This document shows, piece after piece, positions 14,301 through 24,373 of a stretch of DNA of 64,000 nt. Every line of letters begins with the position of its first letter. Positions within the stretch are counted from its first letter, which is position 1. Made by a program: the position numbers and the translations under genes. Source of the stretch: Apostichopus japonicus (Eukaryota > Echinodermata > Holothuroidea > Aspidochirotida > Stichopodidae); contig NC_092568.1 in assembly GCF_037975245.1 (NCBI RefSeq), forward strand, positions 29,231,501-29,295,500, read 5' to 3'. The notes beneath the pieces are model-generated. The model saw only the letters and a program-made list of their open reading frames with translations. It was not told the origin of the DNA and made no database searches.

Positions 14301-17300
14301 GTTTCTTGCAGGTGATAGAAATGGCAAGGTAAATAACTAACAGTTTGTTAATACGTAAATACTGCGATGCTTTGTTTTGTCGGCACACTCCTTGGCCCCC
14401 CTAACATAAATAAGGCTAGATATTAGGTATAACCCTGGTCAAGTTTCTCTCTTAATGGAATGTGCATTATTCATGCATCTTCTCATTCATGGGTACGGGT
14501 GTATTTACTTTCCATACGACAAGAACTACGAGAAAATACACAAAACATTTCTCGTTTGATTGTATAGTACAATTTCCTCATCTACTCCTGCAGCTTGTGT
14601 AGGTACCATTAGACACATGCAATGGCATATCACTTATAAAAAAATACACACACATATATATATATATATTACATCTTACATTTATAAATTGTACATATGC
14701 AAATGATTCCAGGGAATAAAAATCATGGCTCTTAATTTTTTTTTTCTCTCATTGAATAATTCATTTCTTGTGTAGAAAACTGCATGACACCTTTACTTTA
14801 CCAGTGGCTCTAATGAAGTCCTTCATTGGCTCACAAATCAGTTCCTGAACTGATGAGGTGGTCATTCTGGTTCCTTCTAAGATCCAGGGGGTCTGGCTCA
14901 GAGATCTGGAATACTTATTATATCGCCCTGACAGAGACAAAGACAAAAATTGTTTTATCGTTCAAGTTCATATCGAGTACTTTTATATAATTCTCTTTAA
15001 ACTATTCAACTTGGAAACTAAATCCTAATTCCAGGTAGGCTATGAAAACCTGAAATCTAAAATTCCAAGTGGTTTGTAAAACGAGGAATACAAAATGCTG
15101 ACACGAAGTGGATTTCGATCCTAGAATGTAACACGTTGATTCTAGGTAGGTTTAGAACCTGAAATCTAAATTAATAAAAAACAGGTAGAGTGTGAAACCT
15201 GGACTCATATAATACCTTTACTAGGTGGGATTTGAACCTGGAAGCTAAAGTCCCAATTCTTATGAGTTTCAAATCTGGAATCTAAGATCCTAAATCCAGT
15301 TTGGTTGTGAACGTGGAATCTTCAATCCAAATTCCAAGCACGTTTTGAATCTGAAACGCTAATTCCACATTGGTTAAAAACCTGGCATAAACACAGATAG
15401 ATTTTAAACCTTGAATCTAAAAGCATAAACACAGGTACATTTTCAACCTGGAATCTAAAATTGCTGGTAGCCAGTGAATCTCGAACCGAGAATCTAAAAT
15501 GCTGGTTGCCAGTGTGAATTGTTCTTGGAATCTAAACCCTTGATTCCAGGTGGTATTGAGCCTGAAATTTACATATGATCTTCATTTTCCCAATGCCTAC
15601 ATGAAGACAAATGGTTTGAAGTTCACAATCAACTTACCGGCGATAAAGATAGGTTCATGCAATCCTTCCATCTTACAAATACTGTAGGATGCAGGTGAAC
15701 TTGGTGGGAAATTGAAGAGCCTGGTGAAAGAAATTTGCATGATTGGGTTTTTTTAAAGACAAAATCAAGCAAAAGATCTTGAAAAGAAATATTTGAATTT
15801 TCTTTACTAATGGAGGGTCCATTATTTTAGTTTGAAATTCCATTGGAAATGACGATGTTGAAAATAAAAAAATTGAAGTTCTTTCAAGTGTGACCGAATA
15901 ACTTGCTGTTTAGCCTTGGTCATTGGAGATACAAATTGCAAATAGCACAGAATAGCACAGTGTCCAACTGAGATGGGAAATTCACAGATTGTGAGAGGTT
16001 AATAGATCAGATATCATATGAAGGGCATGATACACTAGTTTAACTTTATCCATGCTATTTTAACTTAATAAATATTATAAGTGTGATAGTTATGGGATTC
16101 CCGTTCAGTGATGGCGCTCTTTATGTTTAACTCTGCAGACTTGAAATTGATCAATTCTTTGATGTAACCAAAGTCCTACTTATAAAGTAAATGACTACTT
16201 ACGCTTTTAACTCTTCGCTTGACTTTTCTTTCAATTGACCTATGACCTGCTGTTTCGTCGGTGGAGCTGCTTTGGTAGGCTTGGGCTACGGAAAAATTAC
16301 AAGATCGTAATTTAGTATCAAGGGCTAAGTGGGAATAAAATGGTTCATTGCGGCCTGGTCCAAAATGACCTCGTTCTCATGACGCCTATTTCAACGAGCT
16401 AATAAGAAGTAGTCAATTCTCTCTGCTGCTTTATATAAAAAATATGTAATTGTTTATATTTTGGCATCTACAGAAATTAAACTCCACCCTTTCCCCCCCT
16501 CACCTCCCATCAAATATCTTTGATTGTAAAGTCCCTGCTGATGTTGGATTCTTAATCCATGGCCCCTGTAGGAGATGCAATTAACATGAAAGTAGGGTAT
16601 TATTTGGTTTCCAAATGTAATAGTCACAATCAACTAATTTCACTTTTGTTTTTTCATTTTTTTATTTTTACCTGCAAACTTTATGGATGAGGCAATAGTG
16701 ACAAGTTTGTATTTACTATCCATAAAGCAAATCTAAAATGCCTTTGGGTTACCCTTACCTAACAAACAGTTGTTTGCTTTTCGATAGGTAATAATTTTAA
16801 CTTGTTGTGCATGCAGACTATAACAAAATATCTCTTCTCTAACAGAGAGGTCCAAGATATAGTACGCTTGGCCAGTTAATGATAATAATAACTTACAACC
16901 AGATTCTTAAATGCAAAGTAGGTTCAATATTGATATGTAGGTGTTGTAGCTCCCCTTTGCTAAGTTTTGAATTTTGCTTTGAAACCTTACAGTATTTCTT
17001 GAAGATTCTTAAAATTTTGTTGTAATATTAGTTTACTGTACATAACAGACTAGCAAGGTGTGTCGTTCCTTTATAAATTGACCTGACACGAAACAGTCCT
17101 TAAATGTCCCCAAACATAACATAAAGATTTGATGGATACAAACCTTGAAAAACCTTCTCTTCTTCTTTCTTGGTGAGGTCCCTGACAGTCTACAAGAAAA
17201 CAATAAAGCAAATAATAGAACCATGACCAAACCAACCTGGCATAGGCTACAAGAGAAAACAAATTCACCCACCCCCCCCCCCCAAAAAAAAATGCATAAT

Positions 17301-20300
17301 ATGAAATAAGTTAAACTTTGTTATGAATGACCCCCCACCCCCTCCATCCCTCCCACCCAAAAACAGGAAGATGTAGTATTCTAATATATTATTTGCCTAT
17401 ATATATATATATATGATACTTATATTTTGAAATAATATATAAAATACTTTATACATTATACTTACATGACTATATTTTAATAAAAATTATTTATTGAAAA
17501 TTTGAAATCAATACAAAAAGGGAAAAAAAACATGAACTAACAAGTCAAAAACTTCACTTTCAGTCCCAGCATTGTGGAATGTCATGTGCAGCTCAAATGG
17601 GCTCTGAAACAAATCAAACACAGTAGGAAACAATAAAAAATGAAAAGGAAACATCGTTTTATTTTATTTCCAGTTCTGTCAACTACCTTGTACAAAAGCT
17701 GAGACACTTTCCTTTTTTTTCCATTTATTTATTTCCAGTATAAATATAAATATTTATAAACAGGACATATTTATAAACTAGAAGACAGAATGCCATAATT
17801 CCATGTATTTTCTGACAATTTTGTGTTACAATATTTGTGAAGAGACTGTAAATAGAATTAATTGCAATGAGCTTTATTGAGACGCACTACTAACCAGAAA
17901 CTTAATGTGGCCAATACTGCAGTAGACTAAGTTGTTGTCAAGCGATTAGAATTATATATCCATACAAAACACAAGAAAGTTCCTTTCCTGAAAAATTGTT
18001 TACTTAGCGATACAAAACAACAACAACTCACTCTAGTTACAGATAATAACAACCTTTGCTATACTCTTGCATGCAAATTCCATTCACCTTATTTGAAAGT
18101 GTTATCAGTGGTAAGATATGTTTGAAAAAGCTTGATTTTCTTCCAACCAAAAATTATACTTATTTCATACTCAGGTCCTAAGGTGTATACTACTTATACC
18201 GCAGCATATTATGCAATTCATGTTTTAGCCTGCCATGGAAGCACTCCATGAAAAAAAGTAGTGAGCTACTTTCATTTGCTTCCCAATTTCAGGGTTATCC
18301 TTGGTAATCATTAAAATCAGTATGTAAGTTTTTTTTTGGTCCGATAAGTTAACAATCGGAGAAATAAGCTGAAAAAGCAGACAATATAAAAAATACAAAT
18401 AAGAAATATTTTCCTCAAATTACTGTGAATCTACTTTGGAATATGAAAATAGTTTAAATGTTTGGCAAGACCGTTTGACTTACCTTGAGTCGGAAGGGAA
18501 CTTTCAATTCAGATGACATCATAGGACCACAAACCCACTTAAAAATATCTTTGACATCCACCACATCAAATTTTTCCAACTTCAGTCTGAAAGTAGAATA
18601 GAGGAAATAGTGTAGAGGTCTCTTCACTTAGAAGACGAACATAAAACTTGGCAAACATCAATTTATGTATGGAAATAACCAAAAAAATTGCAATATATTT
18701 TTGTACATTAAAATTTAAAGGACACTCATTCTAAAATATGTGACCCACAGCAGACAAAACAAAAGGAAAAGTGGGTAATTACTTCAGTTAAGTCCTTCTC
18801 AACTATTATTCTTTATCTTCACTCATTTTTAAACATCAAAATAATTTCTTTTGATTTGGTGATAAATGGTGCCTCAGCTTTAAGACAAGTCAATGGAAAA
18901 CAGATCACATCAACTAAACCAATCAGAAGGATTTTCAAAACACCCCCCTTAACCTCATGCACCCCCCTCCAAAAACCAGTTTGTAAACTCCTTTTCTTTA
19001 TTGACAAAATTATGTTTATATATAAAGTCTTACAATGTTTAGGTAAGACATGTTTTGTGTAAATCTTCTCTAACCATTGATATCGACCGTTCTATGCTTG
19101 TGATTGGAGCTCACATGCTAGAGACGTATGTTCTTTAACTAAAAATACAAAAGACCCCAAACAAGTACAAAGTTCAAAACTATTTCAACCAGAGCATAGG
19201 GCTCTTATGACAATTAGTATGATACACAGACGAGAAGTAACTTCAAGACAGTATCAAGATATAATACCCTTACCTTCCTGACTCTAACAGACATTAAATG
19301 GCAAATATATGTAAAAAACTAGCTCTGAAATAGCAAAGATCCCAACTTTTATGCATTTTGCCTTTTATTCTTTCTGGTAGAGATAAGGAAAAACAACTCA
19401 AACTGATCTAAAACTTACCTCTTATTCTCTCTCAGATAAAGTAGGAACAGGCGCTGAGAAAGAAATTAAAATAAAGAAAGTAGACAGTCTTAAAGATGGA
19501 AAATACCACAAACAATTTTTTTATTTTTAATATCTGCTAATAATTAAGGATAATCTTGTTGCATATGAACATTTATTTGTTTTTAAAAGTTTTACAAGTA
19601 ACTGACCTTCTCAAGAGTTTCACAAAGTGTTTGTTGTGACATTCAATATAACATCGGTCAGGAAGGTAATTATGTTACGATGCTAAACAGCCACACTTGC
19701 ATGTGCGATACAGCCTTACACGTCATGAGAGGTGGCTATTCAAATTTACACTTTTAGCACATTTTGGAATTGCTTACAATTACCAAGACCATTTTCAGAT
19801 GGAAAAACTGTGGATATTTCCTAGATGGAGAATCGACCTTATTGGAGTCAGCCAGGGTCTGAACCTACACCCTGCCAGATGCTAGATTTCATTGCTTCTA
19901 ATTCCATGGTCTTTATCTACTCAGGATATGAAGGTGCAATTTGTAAACTATTGCTTTCAGCGATACACTTACCACCTTTTTCTTCAATACAGTTAAAGAC
20001 TACACTGACTATTTAGCCTAAAGTTTAAAACTTCAAAAATTTTAAACATTAAAACCCACACCGTTTATCACTTCAGTGTAAATACAAAAATATCATCAAC
20101 AGAGAGTGTGTAGTGAACGCATCATGAAACTTGTGTGTACAAAGTCTATTGTAGCGTACCTGTCTAATCAGAAGTTCCAACGGTAAGGAGAGGGTGAACG
20201 CATAGTTGCCAAACTCGTAACCCTCAGATTTTAACTGTTTGGCCGACTAAAATATAAGAAGGAAAAAACACAACTTCTTAAAACATGACTACTTCTGGTA

Positions 20301-23300
20301 CGTGTGGTCCAATAATTTGTCCAGTACTAAGTACTCACTGAGTTTTGTCCAGAAGGCAATTACACTTTCATCATAAATATTTAAACACATTCTTTCACCC
20401 CATAACTAAGCATGGATAGTTAAAGAACTGGGGATGTCTTTAAATTCAGAATTTTGACGACAGCGTTATTCAGCAAAGACAAGCTTTAGAAGTAGCTGTT
20501 TGTATTAAGTCATCAAGTCCTGGGAAATGGTCCAAAACCTTTTTGATACTACTCAAAATAAGAGAGCAATACAAAAACAAGAAAATGTCTAATTAACTTA
20601 AATTAAGTAAAATTAAATTTTCATTCAGTCCGACTGAAAATGTTGTACCTTAACAGTTTTCACATAATAGGCAAATAATTGCACACTTTTCCTTCTCTAT
20701 TGGAGACCCAAAATTAACTCTATTTAAGTTAAGGAGAAATTATAGGAATTTTCTTACTCTGTTTGAAAATTAAGGAATTAAGCTAATGAAACGCAGTGGT
20801 TTTAGTGTTCAACAATAAGGATTCAACACTTTAAATTTCACAAAGCAAGACCTAAAAGGAGGCTTTGAAAAAACAGTGTAATTTTATCAATGCAGACATT
20901 TTTGCAATTTGTAGCTTTTTCACAATTATTTGAAGTTAACATTTTTTGAGCTTATGAGAACTCTTCTACTCTAACTCTCTTTTCTCCTGTTGAACTGAAA
21001 ACTTGCCTACATGGAGTAAAGTACAAGCCATGCAATATTTTTTTAATTGCTTTGCTTTTGACACCAATATTGCTAATTAATACAACTTTTGTCAGTAGAG
21101 TTCCTCTGCAAAAAGTGCAATGTTTAATGATAAACTGTGAAATTCGGTCACTTTCTAAAAAAAAATATGAAGAAAAGTAGAATAAAAAGTCAGACCTCCT
21201 GAATAAACTGTTTTTCACATAAATCCTGCAAGATCCCCAAACACAGAGGACAGACCGGTAAATCTTTTGTTTGACATTTAGCTTGGTCTGCTTCTGCGTT
21301 TTCCTTCTCGTTCGGTTTTAAACCAGCACCTTCATTTTCCTCTTTGATATTCTGCACAAAAAAGGAAAATGAGTATTATTATTATTAGGGTTTGAATACA
21401 ATACAAAGGAAAAGTTATAATAAATCTCATTGTTCAAGGATATATGCATCCAATGTAATGACAATAGATATCTACATGTAATTTGTAATATTCTGCTATG
21501 TTTATGGTAATTCTTCCACAGGCTGAAAATTAATTCAGGATCCAAGTTGCATTTATGTCGATGAAAGAATCGACACAACTGATCTACATAATTTCAAAAT
21601 CCTCTAATTTGGCCCACTCCCCAATAAATATTTCATTACTTGAAACAGTGGGATCCACCTGATTTGTTCAAGACCAATCGAAGAGGGAAACACATTTTCA
21701 GAAGCATAGAAGGGGCCTCCTTAGTACTATGAATAGCTACCAAGGGTATCTACCCCATATAGCCCATGCCCCCGCTCCCCCTTTATGTATAGCATATTCC
21801 ATAACTTATCCTGTGAATTGGTGCAAGGATAATTATATGCTTATTAATGGTAAGAAAACCAAGGAAATGATTGTTGATTTTCGTGCAGTGCAAAGTCATG
21901 CCCCATTGTTCATTGACAATAATGTGATTGAGGTTGTATCAGATTTTAAATATCTTGGATTAACCTTCAGCAGCTTGCTTACTTGGAATACCCATGTAAA
22001 CAATATGGAATCAAAAGCTAAACAGAGATTATATTGTATTCATAGGCCTGCCGGGTTTGGCTTAGATTTTGATAAGCAGCTTTGGCTTTTTCAAACAATG
22101 ATGTTGTCCTTCCTTGTGTACTGTGGCCCAGTTTGGTTATCATCCTGTTCTAAAGGACAATTAGACTACTTGAATAAATCCATCAAGTTGTATTCTACCA
22201 TCACGGATGATTTCATTGATCGTATAATATGTCAGTGTGCTTCTTCTATAGTCGAGGATTCCGATCACCCTCTCTTTGATTTTTACATGAAACCACGTAG
22301 ATTTTACACGATCCCACGTTTGCGGACAGAACGGTTTAGGCGATTATTTTTACCTAGAAGTATTAAGACTTTGAATTGTATGATACATAGATAACTTTTT
22401 TTTTAAACCTATTTTTGAGATGCTGTAGTCCATTTTATTATATTGTCATTTTATGATGAATATCAATAAATTTTACTTGACTTTACTTATACTTTAACTT
22501 TGCGTACTGTGTTGTATATATGAAGCTGCACTTATAGACACTGTAGCTGCCGTTTTCATAAGTCAAATTGTAACCACTTTTTGAAACCAATTTTTAATCC
22601 ACAAAGCCCAGACAACAATGGTTCAAATTGCTACAGTGCAAGAAGAAAACATCAATTTTGTATTCTGAGGCATTTTAATGAATTATTTCACCTATTAACT
22701 AGAACTATACAATGAACTTCATCTCATGCACTCAAACTCAAACTAGGGGCAATTTTCTTTTCTTTGAACACTTTGACTTCAGAACCTTACAAGTATAAAT
22801 CTATCTCTCACTGACGGAATTTGATGAACTCATTTAGGTGTAGGATAGATCTAACTAAATTACAGAGCAAAATCAGAGACATATTGATAAGGGAGAACAT
22901 TTATGCTCTTTGCACCACGATGCTATCGTATACCATCCTACCAATTTATTGCTACACTGAGGGATTCAAATTACACTTCATCTTACCTCTTGTTTAGGGC
23001 TGAAGTAAGCTGCTTGACATCTGATATTTTGAAATCGAAGCTGACAACGGGGACAACAGTGACATTCTTGTAGAGCAGACAATAGTACTTTCCTCATTGA
23101 GTCATCTTCCAAGTTGATCTTTTCAATGGGCTAAACAGCAAAACCAGAAAACGAGCAAAATTGGTAATGAGACACATTTTCTGCATTGATGAATATATAA
23201 ACACTGAAAGATCTGGACTAAATTTCCATCTCAGCAGTATTTAAAGTCACCAAAATTAACAAAAAGATTAATCTCACCGAATGATTTCAATAAACTGTGC

Positions 23301-24373
23301 CTGAAAGAGTTGCTGTTAAACTACAGTATGGTCTTAAGACATATTGCTTCATAGCTTGTAAACTAGTGTATAGTATTGTCTGCATGGCACTATAGTGGGC
23401 ATATGGATGAGGTGCAAGATGGAGAAACCACCATTGGGATTAGCTCAGCAAATAATAAAAGTAATGGGCCTAGTTAGAATTCTGTGATTGGTTTTTCTCA
23501 ATCACAGATGTTGTTCACTCAGCAGTCAAACAATGTCTTTACAATAAATATTGATACTTTCTTTATTAGTAAGAATGGTAATATTAAATGGGATTAAAGA
23601 TGCACTTTTTAATTTATTTTTATTGTTTATATAGTATATATATATATGTATTTTTTTATATTTTTGTGTATTCTTGTTTTCTATTGTTGGACTTTCCATG
23701 GGGCTTGTGCCCTGCTTGGCCCTTTAACTTTTCATGTTATGTTAAAATATACAGTACTGATTCTGACTTCTGAGAGTACAATACTTTGTCTTGTAAACTT
23801 TCAAAAGCAAAATGCAGATGGACTTGATTGGCAGTTTTGCTACTCAGAACATTTGATAAAGAAGTGAATCAGAACAAACTAACAATAACAACAAATGGCA
23901 GAGGCATAGATAAACTTGGGTATAAGCAAGAATTGCAAACATTTTTATGGAAATACTTTGAATCAAAAGTGGCTAAGACTGGTACTTTTGGTAGACCACA
24001 TATGGGAAGTCGTTCTTGAATGGCATCTATAAACATTCACCCTGACAACTAAGCATAGCATTTGGGAATGGGATAGTAATTGTCCAAAAAAAAATATGGA
24101 AACTCTATTATTGGTTCTTATTGATAAAACGTATAGTATCGTCACACGATTGCAACTAGGCCTAGTCTAGCTTATTCTATGTTACGTTTACATACAATTT
24201 AGCGCTATGCGTTCGCGCAACTAGGACAAATGAAAACAATATAGGGAAACGGTTAAGAAGCACTAAGTTACAGGTATGACAAATGTTTAATGTACTCTTA
24301 CGGAATCCGCGTTGTCTGGGTTCGATGAGCCTTTTTCTGGATACGTCACCGTTTGATTATTAGTCTCCGCCAT
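2308..24373 (-). CDS. PUS10: PUS10, tRNA pseudouridine synthase Pus10 (18 coding exons)
   Basis: PUS10 isomerises uridine to pseudouridine in tRNA (positions 54/55 of the T-loop) and in animals also has a role in microRNA processing. Joining 18 minus-strand exons gives 1626 nt (541 residues plus TAA); human PUS10 is 529. Exons: 24373-24302, 23130-22987, 21351-21196, 20246-20160, 19453-19419, 18586-18484, 17603-17542, 17189-17144, 16285-16203, 15720-15638, 14927-14802, 13002-12946, 11106-11030, 10498-10443, 9874-9757, 9118-8976, 8432-8333, 2385-2308. All junctions are GT-AG and in phase. Zinc-binding Cys pairs sit at C50/C53 and C106/C109. The catalytic block is G-R-E-D-V-D-V at 340-346, followed by L-G-K-G-R-P-F. 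G-R-Y-N-K-Y-S-R (291-298) and T-Q-A-G-T-Y-I-K-E-F-V-H-G-D-F-G-R-T (479-496) are family signatures. It is head-to-head with YY1. No frameshift or missing key residue was seen. The N-terminal 24 residues are the least conserved part. Confidence 0.96.
3940..4535. repeat. Degenerate repeat block with TGACCTTTGACCT motifs
   Basis: Four related segments each carry a TGACCTTTGACCT-like core, at 4009-4022, 4138-4150, 4229-4241 and 4466-4478. The last two also share a downstream segment containing TGGATCCACA (near 4268 and 4513), about 240 bp apart. This looks like a diverged interspersed or tandem repeat. A similar core on the other strand occurs at 39272-39284. Confidence 0.6.
4845..4852. repeat. 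Left target-site duplication ATACATAG
   Basis: Identical to 6474-6481, immediately outside the inverted termini. Confidence 0.88.
4853..6473. mobile_element. Non-autonomous hAT-like DNA transposon, 1621 bp
   Basis: The left end begins CAGGGTTGTTGATTT and the right end read on the minus strand begins CAGGGTTGTTTGATTT, forming terminal inverted repeats. A perfect 8-bp target duplication, ATACATAG, flanks it at 4845-4852 and 6474-6481. Eight-base duplications with CAGGG-type termini are typical of the hAT superfamily. Both ends continue into arrays of ATTTAAATC and ATTTTTT words. There is no transposase open frame, so it depends on an autonomous relative. The perfect duplication suggests a fairly recent insertion. 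Confidence 0.88.
6474..6481. repeat. Right target-site duplication ATACATAG
   Basis: Identical to 4845-4852. Confidence 0.88.
8333..8432 (-). CDS. PUS10: PUS10 exon 17 (residues 483-516)
   Basis: Encodes Y-I-K-E-F-V-H-G-D-F-G-R-T-E-P-N and A-D-I-L-V-L-D-V-E, both conserved in PUS10. TTCAG acceptor, GTAAAT donor. Separated from the last exon by a 5.9-kb intron. Confidence 0.96.
8976..9118 (-). CDS. PUS10: PUS10 exon 16 (residues 436-483)
   Basis: Encodes Q-K-T-P-I-R-V-L-H-R-R-P-L-A and later H-H-F-K-L-H-L-C-T-Q-A-G, both Pus10 signatures. TGCAG acceptor. The donor is GTATCC, weak after position 4 but forced by phase and homology. Confidence 0.95.
9757..9874 (-). CDS. PUS10: PUS10 exon 15 (residues 396-435)
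   Basis: Encodes K-E-G-E-Q-E-K-T-K-D-Y-T-A-L-V-W, nearly identical to human K-E-G-E-E-E-K-T-K-T-Y-S-A-L-I-W. CACAG acceptor, GTAAGA donor. Confidence 0.96.
10443..10498 (-). CDS. PUS10: PUS10 exon 14 (residues 378-396)
   Basis: Encodes I-N-N-Q-T-T-N-I-A-V-R-D-L-Q-I-V-T-R, matching human I-N-N-S-S-N-K-I-Q-V-R-D-L-Q-L-V-T-R. CACAG acceptor, GTAAGT donor. Confidence 0.95.
11030..11106 (-). CDS. PUS10: PUS10 exon 13 (residues 352-377)
   Basis: Begins G-R-P-F-A-A-E-M and runs into T-T-E-D-M-R-I-L-Q-N, matching human G-R-P-F-A-I-E-L and T-S-Q-E-I-K-E-L-Q-Q. TATAG acceptor, GTAAGC donor. Confidence 0.94.
12121..12285 (+). mobile_element. Possible Penelope-like element remnant with hammerhead-like motif
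   Basis: At 12124-12160 the order is CTGAAGA, an inverted pair GATCC/GGATC around a short loop, then GAAAC and GTC. This resembles a hammerhead ribozyme core (CUGANGA, stem II, GAAA). A diverged second copy of the stem and GAAAC-like part lies near 12246-12275. Such motifs are known in the terminal repeats of Penelope-like retroelements. It lies in PUS10 intron 12, antisense to the gene. The pyrimidine-rich stretch 11865-12110 may belong to the same remnant. Stem III is too short to judge by eye. Confidence 0.4.
12505..12645. repeat. AAT/GAT trinucleotide microsatellite
   Basis: Imperfect AATAATGAT repeats over about 140 bp. They give an artificial Asn/Asp-rich open frame, which is not a gene. 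Confidence 0.9.
12946..13002 (-). CDS. PUS10: PUS10 exon 12 (residues 333-352), catalytic aspartate
   Basis: Encodes A-S-G-R-E-D-V-D-V-K-T-L-G-K-G. G-R-E-D is the Pus10 version of the pseudouridine synthase G-R-x-D active-site motif, so D343 is the expected nucleophile. TTTTAG acceptor, GTAAAG donor, 57 nt. Confidence 0.96.
14802..14927 (-). CDS. PUS10: PUS10 exon 11 (residues 291-333)
   Basis: Encodes G-R-Y-N-K-Y-S-R-S-L-S-Q-T-P-W-I-L-E-G, nearly identical to human. It continues with S-S-V-Q-E-L-I. CTGTCAG acceptor, GTAAAG donor, 126 nt. One of the strongest family identifiers in the window. Confidence 0.97.
15005..15575. repeat. Degenerate periodic repeat in PUS10 intron 10
   Basis: About a dozen diverged units with spacing roughly 40-50 bp, each containing variants of AACCTGGAATCTAAA and ATTCCAGGT. 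The similarity is low enough that only the phrase recurs, not the whole unit. It looks like an old minisatellite. Confidence 0.65.
15638..15720 (-). CDS. PUS10: PUS10 exon 10 (residues 263-291)
   Basis: Encodes F-N-F-P-P-S-S-P-A-S-Y-S-I-C and ends E-P-I-F-I-A-G, matching human F-P-C-P-P-N-S-P-K-A and A-V-F-V-A-G. CCAG acceptor, GTAAGT donor. Confidence 0.94.
16203..16285 (-). CDS. PUS10: PUS10 exon 9 (residues 236-263)
   Basis: Encodes Q-V-I-G-Q-L-K-E-K-S-S-E-E-L-K, matching the human A-V-M-K-A-L-N-K-I-K-E-E-D-F-R helix. CGTAG acceptor, GTAAGT donor, 83 nt. Confidence 0.92.
17144..17189 (-). CDS. PUS10: PUS10 exon 8 (residues 220-235, basic)
   Basis: Encodes S-G-T-S-P-R-K-K-K-R-R-F-F-K, in place of the human Cys-containing, Lys-rich segment ending K-N-K-Q-S-V-F. 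A second AG eight bases inside the exon would give another reading. The first acceptor was chosen because only it leads in phase into exon 9. Confidence 0.85.
17542..17603 (-). CDS. PUS10: PUS10 exon 7 (residues 200-220)
   Basis: Begins S-P-F-E-L-H-M-T-F-H-N and ends in a Leu codon split after TT at a GTTAGT donor. Corresponds to human L-F-E-V-S-V-V-F-A-H-P-E. Acceptor TTTCAG. Confidence 0.88.
18484..18586 (-). CDS. PUS10: PUS10 exon 6 (residues 165-199)
   Basis: Encodes V-K-D-I-F-K-W-V-C-G-P. This aligns with the human V-Q-L-K-E-A-Y-K-W-I-T-H-P segment. TTTCAG acceptor, GTAAGT donor, 103 nt. Confidence 0.92.
19419..19453 (-). CDS. PUS10: PUS10 exon 5 (residues 154-165, small exon)
   Basis: A 35-nt exon encoding R-L-F-L-L-Y-L-R-E-N-K-R, like the human R-E-H-A-A-W-L-L-V-K region. 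TCTCAG acceptor, GTAAGT donor. The last codon is split after two bases and the next exon restores it. Confidence 0.88.
19795..19940 (-). mobile_element. tRNA-derived SINE-like repeat, copy 1
   Basis: Diverged copy of the sequence at about 58485-58645: the phrases around GATTTCATTGCTTCTAAT and CCAGGGTCTGAACC match in order. On the minus strand, GGTTCAGACCC fits a pol III B box and TGGAATTAGAAGC upstream could be an A box. It lies in PUS10 intron 4, in the same orientation as the gene. Confidence 0.5.
20160..20246 (-). CDS. PUS10: PUS10 exon 4 (residues 125-153)
   Basis: Encodes S-E-G-Y-E-F-G-N-Y-A-F-T-L-S-L-P, aligning with the human segment G-F-E-F-T-S-L-V-F-S-V-S-F-P. Acceptor TTTAG, donor GTACGC, 87 nt. 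Part of the THUMP-containing accessory domain. Confidence 0.9.
21196..21351 (-). CDS. PUS10: PUS10 exon 3 (residues 73-124), second zinc Cys pair
   Basis: A hydrophilic linker is followed by V-C-P-L-C-L-G-I-L-Q-D-L-C-E-K, close to human V-C-L-G-I-L-Q-E-F-C-E-K. Acceptor TGCAG. The donor GTCTGA is non-consensus after position 2, but it is the only one that keeps phase. Confidence 0.92.
21729..22490 (+). mobile_element. 5'-truncated LINE, 3' end of reverse transcriptase ORF
   Basis: The frame 21729-22394 is open for 221 codons. Residues from about 27 onward resemble the thumb and C-terminal part of Jockey/CR1-type LINE reverse transcriptases: W-C-K-D-N-Y, K-T-K-E-M-I-V-D-F, F-K-Y-L-G-L and K-A-K-Q-R-L-Y. 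The catalytic palm, including the YADD box, is missing upstream, consistent with 5' truncation. A short AT-rich 3' tail with TTTACTT repeats ends near 22490. It sits antisense in PUS10 intron 2. The frame carries no internal stop, so the copy is not very old. Confidence 0.85.
22987..23130 (-). CDS. PUS10: PUS10 exon 2 (residues 25-72), first zinc Cys pair
   Basis: Contains C-C-P-R-C-Q-L-R-F, matching the C-P-R-C-x-x-R-F start of vertebrate PUS10. Acceptor TTTAG, donor GTAAGA. Length 144 nt, phase 0 to phase 0. Confidence 0.93.
23481..23508. other. Perfect 10-bp stem hairpin
   Basis: TCTGTGATTG and its exact complement are separated by 8 bases. It lies in PUS10 intron 1. No function is evident. 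Confidence 0.5.
24302..24373 (-). CDS. PUS10: PUS10 exon 1 (residues 1-24)
   Basis: Starts M-A-E-T-N-N-Q and ends in phase 0 at a GTAAGA donor. The start is the first ATG that splices in frame to the Cys-rich exon. It encodes a short acidic, non-conserved leader, so the exact start is less certain than the later exons. Confidence 0.8.

Noticed and set aside
17144-17181. Alternative PUS10 exon 8 reading D-L-T-K-K-E-E-E-K-V-F-Q
   Set aside because: It uses an inner AG but leaves a phase that turns exon 9 into an unrelated sequence.
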